Positions 22,739-32,538 of a stretch of DNA of 39,260 bases are shown piece by piece; the first letter of the stretch is position 1, and each line of letters begins with the position of its first letter. Source of the DNA: Krasilnikovozyma curviuscula. Lineage: Eukaryota; Basidiomycota; Tremellomycetes; Cystofilobasidiales; Mrakiaceae. The notes below the pieces were generated by a model that saw only the letters and a program-made list of their open reading frames with translations, was not told the DNA's origin and searched no databases. The stretch covers positions 1-39,260 of the forward strand of contig MVAQ01000208.1 of NCBI GenBank assembly GCA_014825775.1, given 5' to 3'. Position numbers and translations under genes: made by a program.

Positions 22739-24698
22739 TTAAGTAGCTTTCCAATGCTCCTCAGTAGCAAGTTCCAGTTTACTCAGGACTCTTTCACCCT
22801 CTGGACCATCCTCTAGGCCATTACGATGGGCGGAAAGGTCCCTGCCCCACTTCCACATCTCAGAATAGTCGTTCTTTTCCCCACGGAGACAGGTGACAAC
22901 CTTGGACCCAAGGACGGGTAGGAACTTATAGCCGTGGCCTTAAGAGTTGAAAAGTATCAGAGACCATTGAGATTGTAGGAAGTGGATGTGATGGGGACGG
23001 ATGGAGCTTACCTGATCCACCGCTACAGATGAAGAGACTCTTTCCGTAGCCAGGACTAGAGGGATCAGCAAGCAGATCATCATCAGTCTCAGCAATCTCG
23101 ACAGTCACAAGAAGAAAGGCAAATTACACAAAATCGATCAAGAAGTTGTTATCCACAGAATCAGTGTACCAGCACAGACGAGTCTCGAAAATACCCAGTG
23201 GCTCAAGATCAGGAAGCAATTTGTGAATGAAGGTCTTGATATGACCCAGCGCTTTGAGAGGCAAGTTCTTGATGGTTTTCGGCTCAGAGTAGTGTGTGAC
23301 AGGGGTGGAAACGAGCTTGGACGAGTCCTTTGGATGAGGCTTGTAGTTTGTCCACTTCCTGCCTCGGTAGCCAATCTTGATCTTCCCGTCGATCTGAGGG
23401 AAACCGTACAGTCCTCCAAATTCAGGAGAGTAATGGCCAGTCAGACCGTATGCGAACACAGGGTAATGCTCTGGTGAGTATTTCTTGAGTAGATCAGGTC
23501 GGTCGTCTGGGATCTTGACCGTCACGACAGAACCCGCTGTAGTTTCCAGGAGCTGGGTGACTTCTGGAATCAGAGATGGACTCCAACCACCACCTGGATT
23601 TATGGCTATGGGTTAATTACAAGCGTATGATTGATCATCAGGAAACAGCATGTGCTTACAAGCCACGACCACGATATCAGATTTGTGGATGACCCCATCA
23701 GCAGTTTTGAGACCCGAAACCTTCTTTTCATCACCTTCCTCGACTACCAAGCTTTGCAAGCGTCCAATCTTGTCGCCCAACACGAATTTGACACCCGCCT
23801 TCTCACAGAGCCAGTGCGCGAAGATACACCCTCGGTCGGCGTATGTGAACCCAGCAGAAGTGTCCAAGAATCCAGTGAATGTTTCATCCTTAATTTCAGA
23901 GAATATATCCAGTTTCTCCACCCAGTTGGAGGAAGGGTTTTTTTCGTCAAGAGCGGCCAGTCTGGCGCGATCCTCTTTGTCGGTCTAAATCGTAGCAAGA
24001 GAAGTCGTCAGGCGAAAAACTTCAAACAGCTAGAGCGATAAGGGAGGTAAGTGAGCTTACCATGATGAAAATACTGTCTCTGAGACCTTCCTCAGCCAGT
24101 TTGTCTATCGAAGTCTGGTCATATTCTGAAAGCTTCGTGTGTCCGAGCTCTCCCAGTCGCAAGAAGCCACACTCCTCCAATAGCTTCATGTTTGGGCTCA
24201 GGCCCTTTGGGAGATCCTGTGGTGCGGTCTTAGAGAGGATGTCGTTCCATTCGACCCATACTTCTCTGCCCTTGAGAGCGAGGTTTTGGTAGCTGATAGA
24301 ATGTAGGTAGCTCAGTTAGTTCTTCACCATACCAACAGGGTTAAACGAAGGAAATCTCACTGAATCTCATCACCATAGGTTGCTCTGAATACTTTGTTAT
24401 GGTCAGAGGAAGCTCCCTGTGAGAAAAAGGTAGGTGAGTTTAAGTACAACCGGAAGAACGCCGCAAGCTCGACACTCACGTCGCACCCCTTGGAAGGGGA
24501 CCACAGCTTGTCGGTATACTCCTGGTAGTCATACACCGTGACATCAGTGTACCCTTCCTACGTAAAGAGAGGTACCGTCATTCAAACGCTCGGATGATGT
24601 CCCTTCCCCCTTGTATTTACCTTCTTCAAATGCAATGCCGTACTCAGTCCGAAGACGCCGCTTCCTACTATTGAGATTTTGGTATCCAGTGAGTCCAT
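22739..24698 (-). CDS. Covalent-FAD amine oxidase of the sarcosine / fructosyl-amino-acid / saccharopine oxidase family, 8 exons
   Basis: Flavoenzyme oxidising secondary amines of amino acids to release an amine, a carbonyl product and hydrogen peroxide. Exons on the minus strand: 24698-24621, 24557-24480, 24416-24361, 24292-24061, 23984-23660, 23593-23128, 23055-23012, 22938-22739, giving 492 residues. Seen: dinucleotide motif IVGSGVFGLSTA (G12, G14, G17), the family segment SSDHNKVFRATYGD, a second FAD contact ending VVACGGWS, Cys397 in RLCWYTDSVDNNFLIDF, which aligns with the cysteine that binds FAD covalently in monomeric sarcosine oxidase, and the closing GGSGHGYKFLPVLG. There is no SKL-type peroxisome ending (it ends HWKAT). 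The substrate could be a glycated amino acid, sarcosine/pipecolate or saccharopine; these cannot be separated by eye. It shares a divergent promoter with permease B. Confidence 0.93.
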
Positions 24699-24775
24699 TA
24701 TCGCTGAGTTTTGTGTTTGAGGCTGACAGGAGGGATGAGAGATGGAGGGAGAGATGGTGGTCTGCAAAGTGCGAA

Positions 24776-24781
24776 CTTATC
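24776..24781 (-). promoter_or_regulatory. GATA factor site (GATAAG on the minus strand)
   Basis: Plus strand CTTATC, that is CGATAAG on the minus strand, matching the HGATAR consensus of fungal nitrogen GATA activators. It is about 80 bases from the amine oxidase start codon. Confidence 0.45.
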
Positions 24782-24895
24782 GGCGCTGGCTCGCGCGCGG
24801 TGAGTCTCCCGTCGGACTGCCGCTAGACGCCCCCAACGCCTCAAATGTCAGAGTACCAAGAAATGCGATTTGTACGGTAAAAACAAGGGCCACAA

Positions 24896-24901
24896 GATAA
24901 G
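24896..24901 (+). promoter_or_regulatory. GATA factor site (GATAAG on the plus strand)
   Basis: AGATAAGG on the plus strand, matching HGATAR, about 110 bases upstream of the permease B start codon and oriented toward it. Confidence 0.45.
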
Positions 24902-25009
24902 GCCACAAAGGAGGTGCCCATCAATAAATAGGCCGTCTTAAACTGGCTGCAGCTGTGTTTCCGACCATCACATCAATTCGCTCATCACCTTTTGCCACCT
25001 TTTACCAGA

Positions 25010-27791
25010 ATGAGCTCCATCGAAGATAACGAAAAGGCTCTTGTCGACGACAAGGGCGTCGCAGTTCTCGAGACTGTGAATGCTATTGAGGTCACTGACC
25101 TCCAGTACGACGAGGCCATGAGCAGAAAGATCGTTGCCAAGTTCGACAGAACTATCCTACCGAGTGAGTAAAGCTCTCGCCCATTACTGGGGATTTATCT
25201 GGGAAATCAAAGAGGTTCGAATAGCACCTTGAGAGTATGGCGCGATCATTTATTTAGCCGCGATATCAAACAACCCTCCCTCTACCCTTCCCCCTTCAAA
25301 ACTCTTCCTCTTTCGCACCCAGTATTTCGGCCACTAATTTGTCTCTTTTGATTCTTTCTGCCAGTGCTCTTCCTGATGTACCTTTTGTAAGTACTCCCGT
25401 GGCGTGGCAAACACCACGCCCGCCGCAAGCTCCGACGTGGATCTGACAAGTCTGCTTGTCCATCGCCATCAGTAACGCGCTTGACCGTGGTAACCTCAGC
25501 AATGCCAAAACCGACAAAATGGATGTCGATCTGGGTTTCGTTGGTAACCAGGTACGTGTAGACCTGCTTGGACAGCTTAGTAATGACAGGCGCTGATTTC
25601 TCAGTTATCTTCGCCCCACCAACCCGCCCTGTGTGTTCATTGCCCACTCGAACCCATCTGCTGACACACCATGGATGTTAAAATAGTATTCTCAAGTGCT
25701 TTCGGCCTTTTATTCTACTTTCTGTTCGTCTTTCCGCCGCACCCTCCGGAACTAAAAGCTTATGTGACATACGCTGACCTTGCATTTTTGCCCTTTTGCG
25801 CTTCCAAAACACACGCGCACTCCACCCTGGATTATTCTAAATTTTCTTTTGTTATGGGGAATCTTCCTTGTGTACAGGTGGTTTCTGTGTCCCTGGAGCT
25901 CTCCTCACTCGAAGAGTCGGTGCGAAATGGACGATGCCTGCGATGATGCTGTGCTGGGCAGTAATGTGTATCGGCAATGCTTTGTACGTAATTCCTGTCT
26001 TATAGATGAAGTCAAAGTCAAAAGCTTACGAATTAAGACTTCTTTTCTAGCGTCAAGGACTTTGCTGGTGTCATGGGAACAAGACTCGCTCTGGGACTTT
26101 TCGAAGCAGGCTTTGCTCCTTCAATGATTTTCTATCTCACCTGCTTCTATACGAGAGGAGAATTGGGCAAGCGAATTGCCGCTTTCTATTGTTGTCTCGG
26201 TGAGTCAGATTCCGTCCTTGTCCTCCTTCCGCCCGCATACAAATTGAAGGTCTACGTTTTTCGCTGTAGGTCTTTCGGGAGCGTTCAGTGGTTTGCTTGC
26301 ATACGGCGTTTTCCAAATCAAGTCTCATTTGAAAGGCTGGCAGGTAAGAGTTGATCTACGTGCGAGATATCAAGACTATACTAAACAAATGATTATATCA
26401 GATCCTTTTCCTGATCGAAGGCTGTGCTACTGTCGTTATGTCAGCTATTGCTTTCTTCGTTCTCCCCAAGAAGCCCAATGACTGCTACTTCCTCAGCGAG
26501 GAAGAGAAGCATATCGCATCATTAAGAATCTTGAAGGATTCTTCTTCTGCCATCGACGCGCCATTCAAGTACTCTGAATTCTTTGCATCGCTTACCGACC
26601 CCAAATTCTGGGTCTTTACACTCATTGGGTTCTCTTACGGTGTCGGCTCTGGCACGGCTTCGAACTTTTTACCACAGGTAAGACGCTTTTTCTTGCGTCC
26701 TGAAGTAGCACGCACTGACCTTTTAACTGCTACAGATCGTGGGACGACTTGGCTTCTCCACAGTAAAAACGAATCTTTACACTGTAGCGCCCAATATGTT
26801 GTCTGTAGTTACCCTTCGTAAGTATTTTGACATCTCCAAACGGAAAAACAAAACAACGTGGACCTGACCAATCCACTGAACGCTCCTAGTGATCACTTCC
26901 TGGTCCTCAGACAAGTTCAGAGAGCGTAGTTTCCATCTTATGTCTGCATTTGTGTTCACTTTTACTGGGTGCATCATCTTGGTTGCGATCAACGTCGTTA
27001 AACAAGGCGGCGTTGCTTATTTCGCTGCGTTCTTGATAGGTCAGTTCTCCTGAGCTTTTGCAGTAATTCCTGTCTGATCTAAAGCATTTTCATTTGGACT
27101 CTTCTTCTACTCATCTCTACTGGAATCCTGAAATGCGATTCCACAGCCGCTGGAGCGTGAGTTTTGATGCTGCTCTTGCCCTCGAACTGAACACCAGGTG
27201 CTGAAATTCGGCAAAACTCTCTATTTTCTGCTTTCCTGCAGCTATACACCTTCTGTAATTTTCCACGCTTTCCATAACGTGAATGAAGTGAACGACTCTT
27301 CCCGTGCATTCAGAACAGGTGAGTACGACGAGCGCTCGAGAAGCGATGGGCACGCAATATTGACTCTGTGGTTGACCCAAACAGGCTGGCTCACTTTCGC
27401 TGCAAACTCTGCTGGTCTTGTCTCTGCCAACATCTTCAGAGCTCAAGATGCCCCAGCTTACATTCCAGCTCTTGCAACCACTGCCGCCTTCGAGGTGAGT
27501 GCTCCAAAAAAATATCACGACGAATCACAATTCTAACCAGGTTTCTGCTTTTCCAAACAGGCTTTTGCTTTCGTTCTAGTTCTTGGTCTGCGTACCTTCA
27601 TGATGTTGGACAATAAAAAGTGAGTTGCTTACTTTCTTGCGTCGCTCACCCTTCCAGTCAATCGGATCTGATCATACACCCTTTGCGACAGGCGCAACAA
27701 AGCCCAAGGTGTAAACTGGACTTCAAAGGATGTTCCTACTAGTGCTCTTCAAGATGGTCCCAAGAACCCATCCTACAGGCACTTTTTGTAG
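25010..27791 (+). CDS. MFS permease of the Dal5/Tna1/Fen2 type, copy B, 15 exons
   Basis: Paralogue of the permease at 2477-4974. Exons: 25010-25163, 25365-25386, 25473-25551, 25687-25723, 25878-25983, 26051-26199, 26270-26343, 26402-26677, 26736-26817, 26890-27039, 27147-27156, 27242-27318, 27385-27494, 27561-27619, 27692-27791, giving 494 residues. Seen: NALDRGNLSNAKTDKMDVD, FVGNQYSQVLSAFYSTFC, LLTRRVGAKW, KDFAGVMGTRLALGLFEAGF, GFSTVKTNLYTVAP, GWLTFAANSAGL and a hydrophilic tail ending SYRHF(L). The cytoplasmic N-terminus is rich in Glu, Asp and Val and parallels copy A (YDEA..KIVAKFDR). Two exons are tiny: 22 bases (helix 1) and 10 bases (27147-27156). The donor at 25724 is GTTCGT, as in the matching intron of copy A. 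Substrate unknown; the neighbouring amine oxidase suggests a nitrogen-containing carboxylate. Confidence 0.9.
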
Positions 27792-28141
27792 ATGTAGTGT
27801 CGCAGCTGTCCCTCGAACTCAGTAGCTCAAATCGAGCACCTCTCCAGATGTCACCTCGAGATTGAGACCCTAAACTTTATTGCCTCAGAACTTGTCCTTT
27901 TGGTTGTAGTCTTTTCAGTGGTCGTCAACCTTTTTGTAATCCCATAGATGAACGAAAACGACTTAGATTTTAATGGGCGACGCCTCGTTGCAAGCCCAGG
28001 GTGAAATTGTGCGCGAGGTGAAGTTCCGCCTGTCCAATACACAACAAACTTCGTAATCTACATCAAACATATCACTGCAATACTTCCTCTGAATCAGAAA
28101 GCTTCCAGGGCGACCCTCTTGCCAGGGAAGAGGACATCAGG
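27792..28141. other. Intergenic: permease B 3' region and ULP1 promoter
   Basis: 350 bases between two genes on the same strand. No open frame with a family signature, no repeat. The part close to 28141 must hold the promoter and leader of the SUMO protease gene. Confidence 0.45.
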
Positions 28142-30531
28142 ATGCTGAAAAGGAAAGCCTCCTCGATGGAACTTCCCTTAGACGCACCTAACTCGACTCC
28201 AGCGCAGAAGAAGCTCAGAAATGAAGATGAAGGATGGCTCAGCAGTATGAAGAGGGGTGCTCATGACCTGTTTGAGGGGCTCAGAGGCGGAGGGAAAGCT
28301 TCATCCAACCATGGTCGTCCCTCCAAATCCGCTCGAAAAGTCAAAAAATCAAAGTCTACCAGATCCTTCGCTGGGTACTTCCACAAATCACCAGCCATAG
28401 GTCCACCTGCATCAGAATCTGGTTCATCAGATGGAGGTTACGACGATACACCTCGAAGACTTGAACCCTTCCAAAAACCTCTCTCAGTCCCACGCCATGA
28501 CCCTACGTTGATGGGCTCGTCTGCTTCGCCATTCCCACATGAAGAGATGGAATATGAACTATCAGAACCAAGTACTTCATCAGGCTCGCTATCTCCTTTC
28601 CAACGGCGTACAGGTCGTTCTCCGGACCAGCAATCCTCAGCATCCGTAAACAAACGCACCCTTCTTCCTCCCACAGCTACCATCAACTTACCTAAAATGA
28701 CCCGAAATCGTGAATGGGCAGCACCATCATGGAGACCACCGAAGGCTCTTTACTTCCTAGATAGTATCGTTCAAGGCACGAATGAAGCCATCTCGGCCAA
28801 CGAACAGAACTCCAAGCTGGCTCGTTTCCTTTCAGACTCTACTCGAAATGTACAGCATATTTATGAACGACAGGTGAGATTCCCTTCAACAAGCTTTTTC
28901 AATTTGCTTTGCATTGATGAGTGCTTATTTCTCTCCAGCATCGAGAAGGACTGAAGGTGAAGCGCGACAACCAGATTCAAACCGAGATGGATCGAGCTGT
29001 TCCTCCAGCTGATCGAGACGGACTGTTAGAATATCACCACTTGTGTATGTGCTTCTGCTTAAATTAATCGTCATTGTGTTCCTGATTTATTCAATCCTTT
29101 TCTTTCTGCTCTCATAGACAACCTGCTGGCCTCGCCCCCTCCGTCCACCTCTCGGTCTGAACGCCGATTCCTCATTCAGAAGTCAAATGACCCAGCAGCA
29201 GTCGCTAAAAGAATTCAGAACAAAGAAAATATAGCTGCTCGTGAGATGGTGATCTTTGCGGAACGCCAAACCAAAGCCCGAAAGAGTCTGGTTTCGTAAG
29301 TTCGGACAACCCATGTTTCATTGCTCATGCGATTCACCAATCTCTCTGTTTAGTATTCGTCCACCACCTCCATTTCTACCGAGTATTGACCAACTCAAAG
29401 CTGAAGATCTAGCGCTAGATCGTCGAGTGGCTGAAAGAGTCCAGAAGGTGTCCGTGCCCATAGTCAAGAAGCTCTCTAACGAAGAAGTCGAGGAGGTTCG
29501 TCTTGCGCACTCGTTCAAGATAAACATTACTTTTACTTATGAATACTTATCACAACACTTTCTTTTTCAACCCAAACTATCTTGTTCCGAAACTCCTAGG
29601 TGCAGGGATTGCTGCGCGATAAAGGCAGGATCAACAAAGTCAACAAGGAGCAGGTAGCATACAACGATATCGTGAGACTACGACCAGGCCAGTGGCTGAA
29701 TGATGAAGTCATGAACCTCTATGGTGCTATGCTCATGTGAGTAATCTGTGATAGAACACTTCATGAATGAAGGCGCTGACTATCTCCTCTGATTTCCACA
29801 GGAACCAATCCGAATCAACATCCGGTGCTGCCTCCATCTGGTTCTTTAATACATTCTTTTATGAGAAACTTACTGGCGCCGGATACGTTGCCTCAAAGCT
29901 CGCTCGTTGGACTAAGAAGGTACATCCTCCTTGCCTCTTTTTTCCTGTAACTCTTGTCTGACTCTATGCGTTTGTGAATACTAGGTGGATATCTTCGCTA
30001 AAGATTACATTCTCATACCAATCAATCAGGGAAACAATCACTGGATCTGCTCTGTCATCAACATGAAAGACAAGCGAATAGAGTTTTACGATTCGTTTGG
30101 AAGCCATCACGCGCGGAGGGTTTGCAAAGTACGTCTTCTCTCTTCAACAGTAATCTCATCTCATTAACTGACCGGATACTTTGTTTGCGTAGGTTCTTAG
30201 AGGGTACTTGATGGCAGAACACGTAGATAAGAAGAAAACGGAGTTTGATTTTGAGGGATGGACCGATTACTACGATGACATGGTACATTTTCAACAACCT
30301 TCATCCTAGCCCAATTAACATTTGAGTAACTTCTGACATGTTTCCCCTCGTCATCTTCTTCAGGACACTCCTCAGCAAACTAACGGCTACGACTGCGGAG
30401 TCTTTGCCTGTCAGATCCTTCGAGCAGTCTTCGAAGGCAAAGGACCAGGCCGATGGGAGTTTGCGCAACAGGACATGCCGTATCTGCGAAACAAGATGAT
30501 TCTCGAGATTGGTCGAGGACATCTCATATAG
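28142..30531 (+). CDS. ULP1: Ulp1-type SUMO protease, 9 exons
   Basis: Cysteine peptidase (C48) that matures SUMO and removes it from proteins, usually at the nuclear rim. Exons: 28142-28873, 28939-29044, 29118-29295, 29354-29495, 29600-29736, 29802-29919, 29985-30128, 30193-30282, 30364-30531, giving 604 residues, close to yeast Ulp1. The first 244 residues are Ser/Pro/Lys-rich and disordered-looking, with basic clusters (KSARKVKKSKSTR). The peptidase domain covers about residues 400-604: RLRPGQWLNDEVMNLY, then His490 (NNHWICSV), Asp507 (FYDSFG), Gln554 and Cys560 (QTNGYDCGVF). His to Asp spacing (17) and Gln to Cys spacing (6) match yeast Ulp1. A Lys/Arg/Glu-rich helical segment before the domain may be a coiled coil. 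The 3' end converges with the unrecognised gene, 140 bases away. Confidence 0.95.
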
Positions 30532-30671
30532 CAATTTCAGCTGTGTCGATTTGTAGCATTACATACAGTCTTATGTAATGCGAAATCACTTTATGTACTT
30601 TGTTAGCATAGAAGTTGTGTCATTATTATCGCCTTGAAGAGTCTTTGGCCCAAATGAGAGATGATGCGAGC

Positions 30672-32182
30672 CTATCGGACCAGTTTCAAGGCGACGAATT
30701 GAGCATTGCCTTTAGATCCTCCTCTACCTCCGCTCTGACTTGTTTAATAAGAAATTTTCTCTTCATATTTCACAAAAACCGATAAAATTCTCAGTGATAT
30801 TAACGCGATAGTTAAGAAGTAGGAATCGTCTCATACCTGTGACAAGACGTTGTTGTGATCGTTGACTCGTACGGCTAGCTCAGTGTGGAAAGCAACCTTT
30901 TCTTTGACGTGACCTAGAATTTTCTTCATTAAAACATCAAACATATTCATCAACTCTTAAAGGGCGGTTGCAATAGGTCAGCGGCGTGGCTGGCAAAACA
31001 TTTGGTGGACAACTAACCTTGTCCTCTCGCCTCCCACTTATCTGAGTCCATAAAATTTTCAGACACATCGTCATTCACGTATCTGTCCATAATCTCTCCA
31101 ATTTTAAATTTATTGCGTTCGTTGAAGAGAGCGACACCGTTGGGCTCCAGGAGACGAGAAGCCACTAGGGGTGCATCAGCAAATTGAGGATCGTTGGAGA
31201 CAGCAGAAGATGGAGGATGAACAGTAAACTATGAACATGGAATGTATTTCAGCAAAAAATATGATTGGGTGAAAGAAGAAAAGCTGAGATTTACGTTTCT
31301 TGGAGCTTCAGTTGGCCTGTCAGCAACAACGGCATTGTCGATAAAATCTTCTTCGTCGCCTGCTTCTCCTAGGATATATCTTTCACCATTCCAATTTTGA
31401 TGGACTTTTTTCTCTCTATCATCATCGTCGTTTTCATCTTCGTAGAGATCGTAAAGTGTTTTTCCTTCATCATCAAAATCCTTATCCTGCTCAATTCTTT
31501 TCTCTTTGAGATGATCCTGCCGCGCTGAAGTATCGTCTTGAGCTTCTTCGTGGACTTTTATGTCTTCCAGAACAGGTCCAATGTATTCCTTTCCTCGTTC
31601 AACCAATTTCGACATCTCTTGGTATTGTTGATGTTGCTGCTGTTGCGCATATGCGTACACAGAATGAGGTGTCCCAGAATCACGTGGTGATGAGGAAGCT
31701 ACCCTGATTGACTTTTTTGGCTCTGATACTGATGGAGGAGAACAAGGAGAACCCCGGAGAGCGATCAATCTAAATGGTCTGTCACTGGTACGTCTAGATG
31801 CGATCACGACGCTTCTCGCAGTAGCTCGTTCGTGTCGAATCAGACGAGAAGAGTTGGAAGAGTTTGGTCTTTGTGGAACAGGAGATGCTATCATTTGACT
31901 CGATAGAGAAGAAGAGGAGGGCGAAATCGGCTTTGGCAAGGTTGGTCTGAACGATCTTGCTGCCGCTGCTTGAGGAGGAAAGCCAAACTTTGAGCGCTGT
32001 TGTTGCTGATGCTGCTGATGATCGGAGGGCTCAATCATTCTCCGCTCTGGAAGTGTGACCATCCTTCCACCATGTGTGAATCCCTCTTCAATAGGCATTA
32101 GCAATGACGCGAAGTCGTCTGCGCCTGCAGCAGACATGCTGACGATACCAGTGATTTGGAATTGAGACATATTCAAGTTCAT
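30672..32182 (-). CDS. Unrecognised acidic, Gln/Ser-rich protein, 4 exons
   Basis: I do not recognise this protein. Exons on the minus strand: 32182-31295, 31228-31018, 30913-30837, 30734-30672, giving 412 residues; the model is supported by canonical splice sites and unbroken frame. Visible: a hydrophobic/charged N-terminus (MPIEEGFTHGGRMVTLPERR), Gln/His runs near residues 55-65 and again about 180, a Ser/Pro-rich basic middle (RLIRHERATARS), a strongly acidic region about 235-285 (YDLYEDENDDDDREKK), and a better-ordered C-terminal part with LFNERNKFKIGEIMDRYV and VAFHTELAVRVNDHNNVLS. The last 20 residues are Gly/Lys-rich and end ALKLVR. The last acceptor follows GTCAG at 30735; other choices hit a stop. 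An alternative start is Met5 (32170). It is divergent from TAF7 with 356 bases between, so perhaps a nuclear protein, but that is only a guess. Confidence 0.7.
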
Positions 32183-32538
32183 TGTTTAGAAGCTCTCTAC
32201 TATGGTAGGATGCCAATTCGGGATAGGAAGGGATCAGAACAGCCAGATCAGGTGCGAAGACGACACCGTTTCGGCGATATCTCGCTGAGAAATAAACGTA
32301 CCGAGCTGCAATTTTGGCAGAGTGTTGGAGCGATGTTTAGAGATTAGGTTCGCTTATCTATGGGACCAAAAGTTTTTCGGTCCTTATAGAGTTGGGCCAG
32401 CCAAACCTTCGCCCTGGCGAGGATAAATTGCAAGTGTCAGGTCACCTTTCACCCACATCTCTCAATTTTCCAAATCAGATCCTAGCTGAGGTCATTACAT
32501 AGAGAAAACATTCAGGATCAGAAGGATTCAGGTGAGGC
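32183..32538. promoter_or_regulatory. Divergent promoter between the unrecognised gene and TAF7
   Basis: 356 bases with outward-pointing genes on both sides. The plus-strand open stretch 32156-32347 is short and without signature. No TATA box, GATA pair or repeat stands out. Both leaders must lie here. Confidence 0.45.

Larger units (their letters stand above)
24699..25009. promoter_or_regulatory. Divergent promoter of amine oxidase and permease B with two GATA sites
   Basis: 311 bases between two outward-pointing start codons. It carries two GATAAG sequences in opposite orientation and an AT-rich CAATAAATAGG at about 24921-24931, a possible TATA element for the permease. A CGCGCGCGG patch lies near 24792. 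The arrangement is that of a shared nitrogen-regulated promoter, inferred from the motifs and the two gene products. Confidence 0.55.
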
